A stretch of DNA of 64,000 nt from the NCBI GenBank assembly GCA_043228905.1, contig JBHGNT010000018.1:14384001-14448000 (forward strand), written 5' to 3'. This DNA comes from Azolla caroliniana. Its lineage: Eukaryota > Polypodiophyta. Both the position numbers and the translations under genes were made by a program. How positions within the stretch are numbered: the stretch's first letter is position 1; each line of letters starts with the position of its first letter. The notes beneath the pieces were generated by a model. It made no database searches and was not told where the DNA came from. It saw only the letters and a program-made list of their open reading frames with translations. Shown here piece after piece: positions 40,321 through 51,613 of the stretch.

Positions 40321-42340
40321 GCCAGATAGCCTGAAATATAAAAATAAAAATGCCATGGGGATTCAATTATAATCAAGCACCCTGGTACTAATCCTTTAAG
40401 GTTCCTATCATATTTCAAGGTAGTCGTCACATACAATGTATATAACACTGGACAGCGTAAGCAAAGCAAGGAAAGATCTGATAATTGATTGCCCTCAGTG
40501 AGATATAAAGAATAGCACATAATATATTCGTTATTGGTGAGATTTTCTTTCACTTTTGTCACTTTGGATGACTTTTCTACTTTCACTTAGGTCATTCAGG
40601 CTGGCTGATAAGCACACTTGTGGTAGCTACCCATCTGGATGCGAGAAAGCATGGATATGTTGCCAAGAATTTAAGATCGCGGTCCAATTTTCGAAATGTT
40701 GGTTTCTTTAAGGTGTTTAGAACCCTCCTTTTTTTTGCATCGATTCAGCAACAAGGAAGAGAAACACAAGATTTGGACGTTCACCCAAGCCTCCAATTTA
40801 CAGATTACACAAAAGCCATCATGTTTATAATTCCCTCAAGAAAAACAATCTCATAATTTGGGAAAGTGAGTGTGATTTGACTCCTGTTCTGGTAGAAGAT
40901 TCATAAATTTGTTTCCATGCTCTACAGAAATACACAAGCCCAAGGATTGGAGCTATCTATTCCATTGAAAAAACATCAGGCGTAGAACACAGGATGACAA
41001 GTTTAGAGCTCATATAAATTAGATCACACTACACCTTCCAAAACAGTTTGTGTCTGTATGTTTCTATCCATCCTAGAATTGAGGTGAGAGTCATGAACTC
41101 CCAACAAAAGACCATGCATGATTTACTCCTACAGCCATTTTTATATGACCTGAGACAGAATTACTGGAGGTTTACAGAATACTTGTTGAAAGAAATCTTT
41201 CTTCACTTAGGGGGAGCTAAACATGTGCAGCTATGCAGTGAAATATGATGCATCAGGCAACACGAGTGGAAATGTGCCCTGAAGTATTCAATGCAGCAAT
41301 GAAGAGTCAGAAATCTAAGTATTCTATGCGGATATTATCTTTCCAGAAGTTTCTCCCGTTTATCAAGCAGTGTTAGGGTTGGAATTGGCTATGAGCTTCA
41401 GGATATATTCCATTCTAAATAGTATTTACATGCAATGGTATGCAACGAAGCCAGATGCAGGAGAAGACCTTAGAGAAATATGTAGAGGGAATCATGACTC
41501 AAATAGAGGAGACATTGTGTGTCCATTTGAATGAAATGGAGGCCTTTTTTCAAAAAGCTTAGAATGAGAAGCAGAAGAAAGGAAGCTGGAGAGGAGATAC
41601 GTCGGAACAAGAAGAAAACCAAGCCCAGTAAAGGTCCATGAGCGAATACCAGAACAGGAAGGGGGAAACGCTCAGATATGTTCAGCAATCGATGCAATAA
41701 GATGTCTAATTAAAGAAATGGGTTTAATGCGGTATCTCAGAGAATACATGAACAAGGAGGAGGAGGAGAAGAAGAAGAAGAGGCTCTGCTATGAGACCAA
41801 TGCCAGATTATTCCGACTCAGAGAAGGTTCAAGAGCTTGGATCATAACCAAAATGGAAGATGTGTGCAGAGAAGAGAGAAGAGAATGGACCTGAATCAGA
41901 GAAGGAATGCAGGAGCGATGTTTGTTTGGCGCAGAGCAAGAAGGCGAAAATGATTTAAATCTACAACAATATGTATGTATATAATAAGGATTCCAAAACC
42001 GATCCGAAACGGAATGGAAACGAAACGGCTGTCTGTCTCCTCTCAGCGACTCCTCTCAGCGCGTGTGTGTGGAAGGAAAGCTGCAACAGATCGATCGCCC
42101 TGCCCTCTGTTTGTCTGTCTGTCTGTCTCTGTGTGTGTTATGTCTGTGTCTGTGTCTGTCTGTCTGTGCCAAAAATGCCTGTCTTGTCTCTCTGTCAGTC
42201 AGTCAGTCAGCCCGTGCAGGAAGGAGAAGCTTCGTGGAGAAGAGCGCCGTCTGTTGGTGCAGCAGGAATTCTGTTCTAGAATTCAGTGTGTTGGGATAGA
42301 GAAGAAACAAAGAGGATCATGGCGATGGCGATGGCGATCA

Positions 42341-42345
<5 letters not shown>
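40321..42345 (-). promoter_or_regulatory. 5' UTR intron(s), leader and promoter of the SFH gene (approximate)
   Basis: A splice acceptor (TTTCAG, exon from 40332) directly precedes the start codon, so a noncoding first exon lies upstream. The probable leader region around 41880-42345 is rich in simple repeats: TGTC-type repeats at 42110-42170, GTCA repeats near 42193-42210, a GATGGC triplet near 42320-42340 and a CT run at 42345-42372. The exact transcription start was not found. No other gene is evident. Confidence 0.4.

Positions 42346-42372
<27 letters not shown>
42345..42372. repeat. CT microsatellite
   Basis: Pure or near-pure CT run upstream of the SFH gene; followed by CATA (42528-42553) and AT (42555-42572) runs. 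Confidence 0.9.
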
Positions 42373-42679
42373 GCCTGACTCAGAATAATACATACTGAAC
42401 CAGAATGACTGTCTCAGCCGGTCAGCCGGCCGGTCCATCGGGTCAAGATAAGTCAAGTCAAGTCCCAGTCAATACACATATGTACATACACTAACATACA
42501 TATATGTATACACATACATATACATAACATATACATACATACATACATACATAAATATATATATATATATATCAGCTAATTGTTTCCCGATCAATTCTTC
42601 TGTTTTTTTTGTGCTCCACGTAGGAACTAGAAGAGTTGTAGGCTCGGGGGCCTCACCTCCACGAGTATCGGGGTTCTTT

Positions 42680-42865
42680 CATGAAAGAATGAAAGATAGA
42701 AAGATATGTATATTAACGCCTTCTAAGACCAAAAATTGGCCCCATGAGACAATTGGTTTACAACCAAAAAATGGGGTTTTTACATACTCATTCATCGAAA
42801 GTTAAAAATAAAAATAGAACTTAAGCTAAAGAGTTCTAGTAAAAAATAACATGTTCTATAAGGAC
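42680..42865 (-). repeat. dispersed repeat, copy 2 (partner at 2041-2225)
   Basis: Inverted relative to copy 1, with about 80 percent identity by eye and small indels. Copy 2 also shows ATTTTTTGG after CCCC, where copy 1 has ATTTTTTG. Similarity fades toward 42610. Confidence 0.6.
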
Positions 42866-43199
42866 TCTCCGTTACATATACATATGTATGTATAGGTTTG
42901 GCGTATCGAGTCTCGACATTGTGTAGGTCTTTAAAATACATCTTCTCGAAGCTCAACAAAACATTCTTCTCATTGGGATTAGCAATTATATATATATATA
43001 TATGTATATGTATATGTATGTATGTATGTATGTCAAAGAGTATGAATCAATAGAAAGGGGATTGGTTTTCGAGGCATGTATATGCACGAAAAGCATATCT
43101 TAGTTCATTTCCATCCCTTCTTACAATTGAAACTCATTATATGGTTGAAGTTGTCGTATGAGTATTGTTTATTAAGAATAGGCATCATGCATTTTATTT

Positions 43200-43580
43200 A
43201 TATTTCGAACATTCTTATTGGAACTTGTATCATACGGACCCTCCCCCCTCTCTGCACAATGACACGTAATTCCTCATTGGAACTTGTATCATACCGATTT
43301 TCCTTGCTTTCTCACGCGTCTCGAGCTTCTATAGGAACCCCAACATGTTTTCAACGGAATGTTTTGTTTCAAAACCAACACTCAAATCAGAATTGTCCAG
43401 TGTTGCAAGAAACGTACCAAAGCGTAGTTGCATTTAGAGTAACTAGATAATAATATTTTAGGGTCCAAATTCACTTTTGAAACTTAATGCCACATTTGTA
43501 TTATATATAGAATTTATCATGTTGGACTTGGAACTTAACGCTACATTTGTATTATGTATAGAAGATATCATGTTAAGTAT
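43200..43580 (+). repeat. short diverged duplications
   Basis: TTGGAACTTGTATCATAC occurs twice about 60 bp apart (near 43217 and 43277). Two copies of a ~43-bp unit (AACTTAATGCCACATTTG-type) lie about 52 bp apart near 43480 and 43532. No gene is seen in 42866-44559. Confidence 0.6.
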
Positions 43581-44559
43581 CCGTCAAACATCTCACGTCC
43601 AAGTTCCAACATTAATGTCTAAAGGCATATGTATAAACTCCTAAGAAAAAACTTAACATGTAAAGAGCTTAAAGGTAATATGTATAAGCCTTCAGATTCT
43701 CTGACTAGGGACATTATGTAATTAGGTTAATCGTGAAGTAATTATAATGGTAAACTTATAAAGGGATTCCTCGTTCTCTCAACCTTAGTAAGGCTCAAGT
43801 GTTCTCTATCTTCTTAATAACATACCATTAAGCTCAAGCCTTAAAGCATAATATTTTTCTATTTATTAAACCTCAAACCTTGTACTTTGTTGTGAAAGTG
43901 TGGAGTAATCAAAGCTTTGGTGTATTGTTGGATTCTTGCTCTATTTTATTTTTTGTAAGCATTATGAAGTGCAATTAAGTTGTCTAATGACTTATGTTAT
44001 GTTTTAATCTCATGAATGTGTGAGTAAAAGATAATGATCGGAGTTAGTGTAAATGTTAAAATCTCTAGAGTAATCAACATCCATTATTGCATATCCTAAG
44101 AGTGTAGACACAAGTAAGATTTAGCATGACGACATCATTATGATTCTCATGAAGTATGTTGGCAATAATCGGTAAGTAATCGAGAGATGTCACATATTTG
44201 GCACCATTGACAATGTCATGAAGTCGTGGGTTTGTGAGAACAGAAAAAACATGATCACATCTGTGCATCTGCTTAAATCTCATTTGACCATTAACTTTTG
44301 AATCCAAAATTGTAAAGCCTATAGACTAAAAATGACAAAGTGTCATGCATGACCAAAATAAAATCGCTGACTATAGCAAATGGAGAAAAATGTTAAAGTC
44401 GTTATAAGAAGAGGCTTAGGCATGTTTTTGGGGGATCTCTCATTTCAAGTGTGCTCTTTCTCTCTTTTGGTGAATTCTAGGTTTAGGGGTGAATCTTCTT
44501 TGAGTTACTTATGGAAATCTTGGATCAGGGATACTTTTTATTATCATTTGTTTTTCGCT

Positions 44560-45050
44560 TTATATATTATGTAACTCATAAAACCTGTGTTTGTTTTTTG
44601 TTAGTGGAGGTTGGAATATCAAGTATGATTTTAAACTTTGATTTGTTTGTGGAAATGCGATGTCCCCAAGTATTAAGTTGTGTTTAACCCATAATTGGGA
44701 TTTTAACAGGTTTAAGGAGAGTTTATATGCTTGGCTTTTTCCAAATATCATTCTCATAATGGTGAGATGATTCCCATGTCAAGTGGCACCAAAGGTCATT
44801 GACATAGGATTCCACACCTTTCCTAAAGTTGGATTTGATGATGTGGTCAACACCCCTCTAGTATGTGCTTAATCCAAATGACATTTGTTTATCGAAAAAT
44901 GTACCAAATTTCGTGGAAAATGTTTTCTTATGTCGATCTTCTTGAGCTATTGTTATATAATTATACTCTAAGAAACCATCTACGAAAGTGTCGATCTTCT
45001 TGAGCCATTGTTATATAATTATACTTTAAGAAACCATCTATGAAATTCTA
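44560..45050 (-). pseudogene. Ty3/Gypsy reverse transcriptase fossil
   Basis: Minus-strand words in order: VDGFLEYNYITIAQEDRHKK (the usual DGFSGYNQI..EDQ.K region), FGTFFDKQMSFGL (MPFGL region), VESYVNDL (the YVDD box with D changed to N), then FGKSQAYKLSLNLLKSQLWV and LILGDIAFPQ (thumb region, usually LGHIVS). Stops and shifts separate them. A 57-bp tandem duplication (near 44932-45045) doubles part of it. No other domain of this element was recognised nearby. Confidence 0.65.
44932..45045 (+). repeat. 57-bp tandem duplication
   Basis: Two copies starting TGTCGATCTTCTTGAGC at about 44932 and 44989, differing by a few bases, inside the Gypsy RT fossil. Confidence 0.85.
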
Positions 45051-45119
45051 GGCCATCATGAAAATGTATACAATATAGTATAGTGTATAATATATATACA
45101 TAATACCATAATCATCATA

Positions 45120-45190
45120 AAAAGGTCATACGGGGACTTGAACCCATCACCTTTATATATCAAAGATTTAATCAATAAATCATTGTCTTA
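45120..45190 (-). repeat. SINE-like or tRNA-derived relic
   Basis: Minus strand has GGTTCAAGTCC, a perfect B-box consensus, inside GATGGGTTCAAGTCCCCG. An A-box candidate (GATTTATTGATT) is weak. No complete cloverleaf, so not called a tRNA gene. Confidence 0.35.
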
Positions 45191-46156
45191 TGCACATTGT
45201 GGTGTCCCTTATTAAAATGTTTTATATGTAATCTTGGTTATATGCATAACATTATGAGATGTCATCATCTCCCACATGCTACTATATGATAACCCAATGG
45301 CTTGCTTGCATGAAGGCCAAGTAGCAATCCTGCATAGATGTGAGGTGGCGAATATGCATGGGTCCAATCATGTTATATAAACAGGTGCTTTAGTCATTTA
45401 TGAACCATTGCGATTCAATGCTAGTCTTTGCCATATTCTTATAATCTTATTCTTCTTGTCAATAGAATTACATTCTCTTCTTATTTGTATCTTTAAAAAA
45501 AATTGTCCTATCATTTTATATTGTTCTTGGTCCATGGATATGACCATAGATTGACATATTCGCATTCGTAGGGCCTCCCCCATGATTGCGTGTAAAAATA
45601 TTCGTTTTTCCATTTTTTCTTTCTCAAACGAACAATGAATTGCATCCTCACCTCCCCATGCATCCTATGTGTGACACCTACATCCTCACCTCCCCTTGCA
45701 TCTTGTTCTCGACTTGAAAATTAGGGTTTTGGAAAACCCTAATTTCAACCATATTTTCTCTTCTTGGCCCACATCCTCGCATCCCTTTGCATCCTCTGCG
45801 TGATGCATACATCTTGTTCTCAACATGCAAACTCAAGGTTTTGTTGAAACCCTGAATTTAGCAAAAACCCTAATTATTTAATCATTGGTGAATTAAATCA
45901 TTTTTATTATGTAAAATTATTTTGAAAAACAAATGGTTTTATAATATTCTTGGGGCCGTTTCTTATTCTTGAATATCACATATGTGTCAATCTATGGATA
46001 TGACCCTCCCCATTTCCTATTTTTTGAGAGTTTTTCAAGTTTGTTAGTAAGCAAAAGTACGTGTATGTTCTCTCTAAGGTTGATTATTTATCAACAAAAA
46101 TTGTGGCATTAGAGTAAGCAATGTAGCCAAAAGTGACCGATGCATGATGCAGGTTC

Positions 46157-46245
46157 AATTGAAATTAATAACCCCCTAGCTCATCCTAAACAATAGCACA
46201 AATTGAAATTAATAACCCACTAGCTCATCCTAAACAATAGCACAT
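46157..46245 (+). repeat. 44-bp tandem duplication
   Basis: Unit starting AATTGAAATTAATAACCC occurs at 46157 and 46201 with one visible difference. The rest of 45190-46780 shows no gene. Confidence 0.85.
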
Positions 46246-46790
46246 TTTGAATGCCATGAAGTTAGACTAGTGAACTATTACACTTTCTTTGAAGGATGGT
46301 TGCTTACAAGCCCATCCCTTGGTTTTCATCACTCGATCGCTTCCTTTTACACCAAGTGAATTCGTAAGGACCTTAGAAAAATCCTCCCCCCTCTCCGCCT
46401 ATTTTGTAGCTTGCTTCCCTTTGCACAAAAAACAACACAATACACCTGCACCTGTCTTCCCCCATTCCGTTTGTTGACAACTTAGCATGGAGGAAGCATG
46501 ACAATACGATGACCTATCAAAATGCGTTCTCCAACTTGAAGGCAACACTATTATCTTTGTGTCAACAATATTTGAGTTTCCAATGCCCCCATAAGGAACC
46601 AAATGTCGGCCAACCAAGAAAGTTTGATGGTACTTGATCTCAATTCCGAGGATTCATAACCCAAGTGCACCTTGTCATATAGATGCATCCAAATAGATAT
46701 AAAAATGACACTCGAGTCGGGTTGGCAAGATCACTACTAACAAGTATAACACTTCCATTGTTTGTGCCATGATTAGAAACTAACTCTCCC

Positions 46791-47165
46791 TTGCTAGACA
46801 ATTTTGATAGTTTCACTCAAGGAATTCCAAGCAAGTTTTCAGGATATGGATGTAAGAAGTACGATCAACAAGACTCAAAGGTTGAGACAAGAGATTGCCC
46901 TATCTTAGGTTACACAACAAATTTTCTTCTCCACACATTTGATATTCCTTGGAATGAAGAAGCATTAATGAATCAATTCTGCCACGAGGTGCACAATGAT
47001 GTGAATGATTTATTCTTGACTTTCCTTGAAGATCCGAAGTCATTAATAGAGGCCATTAATTGAGTAGTACGATGTGATAATCGACTATTGGAACGATTTT
47101 GTGAAAAACAACCAACACTACACTTAGAGACGGAGAAAACCTATGGATTTATGTAGCACATAATC
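46791..47165 (+). pseudogene. Gypsy-type gag fossil
   Basis: The frame reads ILGYTTNFLLHTFDIPWNEE, then ALMNQFCHEVHNDVNDLF, then DPKSLIEAIN, a stop, and VVRCDNRLLERFCEK. The order W..EAL...F...V.ND, P.SL.EAI and D.RLLER is typical of one class of retroelement gag. It is isolated and broken. Assignment is tentative. Confidence 0.45.
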
Positions 47166-48389
47166 GAGGGCCATTGACTAAAGCTAAAAAGCAACAACCT
47201 TGAGGAAACTCTTTTTTTCTATATTGTAGTGGTCTCGGATACGTAAAGTGATAAAAATGGCTTTACTAACCTAGATGACAAATTAAATTAGTCAAGTGCT
47301 AAAGTTGATATTGATTCTCCAAATACATCTAACCATCCTAATAAATCTAGTACCCTTGCATCATCCAATGGGTTTAAAGTCCCCAACCAAATAGGCAAAG
47401 TGTTAAACGAATAAGTCTAACAAAAATAGGAGCCATCAGGTTGGAGAATCCCAAATTCATAAAGTTAGTCCAAAGTAATGGTTACAGTATGTCAAATTGA
47501 GCTATTGTAGTTTTTGTAGCACAAATTCAAAATCAGTATTTGTAGATGTAATCGAGCCATTGTCTCTGCTCTCTTAAATTCAAGAATTAACTTCTGCTTC
47601 ATGGACCAAAACTTTTCCATAACATAGAAAATCCTTTTGAAATAATTGCCTTGTCTAGCATCTCTCACAATCATAGATGGTCGGTCTATTGCCTTTGGAA
47701 ACATAACCAAAGAGTCTTAGTTAGTTTGTGTATGTTATGAGCATAATTGTAATTGTTTTCTCTAACCTCATTGTTCATTGTGGGCTAATGCATAAGGGAT
47801 GAATGGTGAGGATTGAGTTATCTCAATCCTACGGTGGGAGATAACTTTAGAGTGTTTCATTACTTGGACACTTACAAAAAAATGAAACTAAGTGTGAAAC
47901 TGACGAGGGGCTAGGGTGAAGCTATATAAGAGGCTAGCCATCTTCATGAGGGGGTTCATCTTTATTATTTTGATAGAGACTCTTATAGTGTAGCAAAGCT
48001 ATAGCTTCATACATGTGTGCCTCCTCCTTCTAACCCAAGATAGGATCCATGTCCCTACTAGGTAGTATGGGACACCGACGGGGGACTCAAATCTATCTCT
48101 CACCTTCACAAGGGGGTGGTTGGGGTGGACTAACACCATTTATTCCTTATTTTTATTCTTAATTCTACTTAATGTTAATTTAGATTCTTATAGTTGGTTT
48201 CTGAATGAGGTAAAAAATTTCTTGTGTTTGCTTCCCTTTTTATGTTTTCCTTAATCCTAGAGAAACTAATAGAGTGCGTTTTGTCGATCCAGGAGCAAGC
48301 AACTCCAAAACGTCAATGTTCTTGGTTTCTCTCTTCTTCTTCTTTTTAACTATGTTATTTGGGCTAAGGGATTAACGGAGATCTCTAAA
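47166..48389. other. no gene; possible decayed Gypsy LTR/leader
   Basis: A TATA-like GCTATATAAGAGG near 47925 and the gag fossil that follows at 48390 suggest the leader side of an old LTR element, but no LTR pair or primer binding site was identified. Confidence 0.25.
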
Positions 48390-48640
48390 ACGAGAGTTTG
48401 AGAAAGTCAAAGAATATATTTCTAAGTATAGAAGGATTGTGTTGCAAATCACTAATATTGATTATTTTGGTAGGTTGCACAATTTTCTTTATGGCTTGTG
48501 ACCTTCAGTGAGGAAGGAGGTGGAAAAGATTGAACCTGCTAGCTTGGAGGAGGCTATCTACATAACATTAGAATTAGAATTAGAATTTTTATCGTCCATA
48601 AAGAGGCCAATTTTGACCTATGGGACCAAAGTATACATGT
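48390..48640 (+). pseudogene. Retrotrans_gag fossil
   Basis: Reads EFEKVKEYISKYRRIVLQIT, then FGRLHNFLYGL, a stop, then SVRKEVEKIEPASLEEAIYI. This matches the common pattern V.EYI..F..L..QI, L..FL.GL, P..R..V....P.SLEEAI of Ty3/Gypsy gag. It is disrupted by a stop and short. Confidence 0.6.
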
Positions 48641-48662
48641 GTTCTTGATATATGTCTCCTTC

Positions 48663-49424
48663 CTAAGAAGGGGTATTCATATGTTGAAGCACAAAGTCTC
48701 CATGTGTTAATAAAGCATACACATATGAGCTCAACCTTCTAGGTGGTGTCTTAAGTATGGATCTTAAGTTATCACTCCCTCTTAGTATGTCAACATATCT
48801 TGAACGAATTGCACTATATGTCGAGCATGTGAAGAGCAAGTGATATTCATCCTCTACCATGCCTCCATTGCATACTTTACATATCTTCAAATTCGTTACA
48901 TTTTGATACCATGATGCAACTTCAATACCTAACTTGTGAGATCGAGTGCGAAGTAGTGTAAGGGCTCTACGAGCATTGCTACTCATATTGGTAATGAGAT
49001 AAGGTTGGATACGATCAATAGACATTCTTGCTTTATATTGAGACCAACATTCAGGGTTGACATTTGCAATGTAGTATTCTAGCTTTGTCCACTTAGCATC
49101 CTCCCACTTCATCCTTAATGATTCCACCAACCTTTCCTCAATCATTACATATTGCATAGCATTGCCTGAAAGCTCTAAAAGATCATCCACACCCCATCTT
49201 CTAAACCATTTCTTTATGTCAACAACCCAACTAGATGAGAGAATCTCACTTTTATGATTCTTTTGTAGCTTACATCCAACATTCCAAGAAAGATGTGGTA
49301 ATCGATGATTCGGCATAGTGTGTGGGTGATTGGGAGGCCTCCCAACACAAGCAAGATTCCCTAGAGAAAGTGGGAACCTTGAGACCTCACCATCAAGCAA
49401 TGAATGAAGTGCTGGGTACCACAA
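48663..49424 (-). pseudogene. LINE ORF2 C-terminal part, 253 codons open
   Basis: An uninterrupted frame with no RT catalytic site. It contains VVDIKKWFRRWGVDDLLEL, YYIANVNPECWSQYKARMS, RALTLLRTRSHKLGIEVASW and a terminal CKVCN..VEDEYHLLFTCSTY pattern. The last part resembles the C-terminus of some non-LTR retrotransposons in which a short cysteine motif precedes a helix with EDE.H. The middle matches the fragment at 36250-36625, and the end matches 1-185, so at least three pieces of this LINE family lie in the window. The frame is probably part of a 5'-truncated insertion. An unrelated host gene is possible but less likely given the repeats. Confidence 0.5.
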
Positions 49425-49504
49425 GTGGAAGCAAGGTGAGTGGACAAATCACTCCCTTGAACCCCTCTGTTGGAAGCAAAATGAAACGAGTGCCTTGATT
49501 CAAC

Positions 49505-49847
49505 TGTTGAATACGAGCTTATAATGGACGTATTCACACTATCCCATTGGACAGACTAGGTTTAGGCCATATATGTAAATATTGTAATGGGCAGTTGCCA
49601 TAGTTCAATTCATATATAAACTAAACTTGTAACCTAGTCCAAAGAGATGTTGAGAGAATAACACAGTTACATTGCTTTGTGCCTCTCTATATCTCCTTCT
49701 CCCTCTCTTCTTGATCTTGATCTCTAGATCTTGAAGGTGCCTTTTGTGAGAACATTCCATTCTTGTTGAGTCTGTTTACTATCAACTCGAAGTCCTTCTT
49801 AAGAAGAGTGTTGATCCTATTCTACACTGACGACCATGCTTCCAACA
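49505..49847 (+). repeat. 5' LTR of truncated Copia W
   Basis: Starts TGTTGAATACGAGC and ends TTCCAACA. It shares ATAATGGACGTATTCACACT with the LTR of Copia Y, so it is a diverged family member. The primer binding site TGGTATCAGAGC follows at 49850-49861. A pyrimidine-rich run stands where Y has CT repeats. Confidence 0.8.
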
Positions 49848-50723
49848 TTTGGTATCAGAGCTTGGTTCTGTATTCTACAACCAACCGTCTTCTATCTTCA
49901 ACAACACTCTTGTCTTCATCCCCTTGAAGATCTCGTAGTTGATTTTATTTGTTAGAACAGATTCTGAGATCTCAGTTGAACTGAAATCTTCTAGTTGGCA
50001 ACTTCCACAAGATCATACTTTATGAGAAGAAACACCTACAAATTTGCACTCCATTGAGCTAGATCACCCATAAAGTAAGCCAATTGACTGTACTTTGTCT
50101 TTGTGATCGTAGCCACTCGGAGTGGGATTTTCATCAAATCAGACTCACTCATGCTTCATCAGGTTAGGTGGCAATCAAATATATCAATCGACGTTGTTCA
50201 CCTGTCTGTTGTAACCACTCGATGCAAATCTGATCTCAAGCACAACCTCGTCAGTGCTCCATTCTGTTAGGTGGTATTTAAACAAGCCAAACAATGCTGT
50301 CCATTCACACATTGTAGTCACTCGGTGTAGGATTGGTGTTAGAATCGTCACAATTACTGTTAATCTGTGATCGGCTTTGAAATTGGCACTTGGAATCAGA
50401 TTGGCAATAACTGTGCTCAATTCAGCTAGGTGAAATTCGGGAAGACCAATAAGCTATGTTCCCTCCACTCATTGTAGCCATCTTAAGCAAGTTTAACAAC
50501 CCAATTGCCATCTAGAATCTAATAGATTAATTAATTAGTGAATTCGAGTTCAATCCAACTAGGCACAAAATTAGTCTTAGCCACTCCGGGAAGAACCCGC
50601 CGATAACCGAAGCAAATCCGGCTCGTGTCCAAATCCGGCTAGAACGAATTCAATTGAGTTAGCCGGTTGGACCCTCCCACTATTCGTAGCTGACTCCAGA
50701 CAAGGCTTCAGAAGCCGACACAA

Positions 50724-50937
50724 ATGGCCTCAACATCTGACTCATATAAGATGAGTCTAAGGAAGTTCGGTGGATCGAACTTCAACTTTTGGAAGGAGCA
50801 AATGCAAGACTATTTGATCGTCAAAGGCCAAATAGATCTAATTGAACACGAAAATCCTCTAGAAGAATTCAAGCCGGATGAGTGGACGAAACTTGACTAG
50901 ATTGTTCGAGCCACCATTCAGATGCACCTGTCAAAGT
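50724..50937 (+). pseudogene. Copia W gag N-terminus
   Basis: About 71 codons homologous to residues 1-72 of the Y/Y2 polyprotein, with a nonsense codon (TAG, 50898-50900) where Y has arginine, and truncated at the junction with the adjoining LTR. Nonfunctional. Confidence 0.85.
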
Positions 50938-51324
50938 TGTTGAGCGAGCAAGCTCAACATGATCCGGATCGGTTGAAAAAGCTAAGAGCCGGATCAGTGT
51001 GTAATCGGTAGGCTATTAGAGGCCTACGATCCTAGCATAGTACGTATGCATAATTTTAGGAGTTAGTGTCAATCGTTCGGTACGAGCATTGAAGTACTTG
51101 TCAATACTTCTGTTAGTCCTTTTAAGAACTTGTATAAAAGTGCTCACTAAGCACATTGTATGTACGGAGTATTGAGTTTATTTTGAAATAGATGTTGTGT
51201 GTTCTGCTATCTCTATTTCTCCCGCATACTCTTTGTATATCTTAAGCTTTCCATTAAACTTGTGTATTTTCTATTTGCTATCCGGCTGAACTGGTTTGTC
51301 TACACTTCCTGTAAAGAATCAACA
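50938..51324 (+). repeat. LTR without target duplication, related to Copia U LTR
   Basis: Starts TGTTGAGCGAGC and ends AAGAATCAACA. Shares GATCCGGATCGGTTGAA, GAGCATTGAAGTACTTGTCA and TTTCCATTAAAC with the LTR at 61393-61805. Flanks (AAAGT left, GTGAT right) do not match, so it was joined by recombination or truncation. Confidence 0.7.
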
Positions 51325-51613
51325 GTGATTCTTGTGCAACGGAATAGGTTAGAGATGTGTGTGTGAGTAATGGAAACCTTCCCTCTAGTGAAACTATTTG
51401 TAAGGGCATGAAGATCTCTTCAATATCTTTTATCTGTGTGTGTATTTCAGTTACAATGAAAATAAAGTGGCAAATGCATTAGTTATGTGTCATAGAATAT
51501 GATTCTATGACGCATAGTTAATGTGTAAAGAGTAGTAGTGTGACTTTTGACCTTTGCGTGTTCATACACTCTCAAGGGTGTGTTCACACACTAGGTTAGG
51601 TTGAGCTTGATTC

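Larger units (their letters stand above)
49505..50937 (+). mobile_element. Copia W: LTR, leader and start of gag only
   Basis: A leader of about 860 bp is followed by an ATG at 50724 and gag text close to Copia Y (SLRKFGGSNFNFWKEQMQDY). There is a stop at 50898-50900, and the similarity breaks off near 50937, where another LTR begins. Everything after the first ~70 gag codons is missing. Confidence 0.8.

Noticed and set aside
41971-42388. Cysteine-, valine- and leucine-rich plus-strand frames near the SFH promoter
   Set aside because: They translate TGTC, GTCA and CT microsatellites; no start context or domain supports a gene.
45120-45190. Functional tRNA gene
   Set aside because: The B-box-like sequence is good, but no acceptor stem, anticodon arm or full cloverleaf could be drawn. 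A SINE-type relic is more likely.
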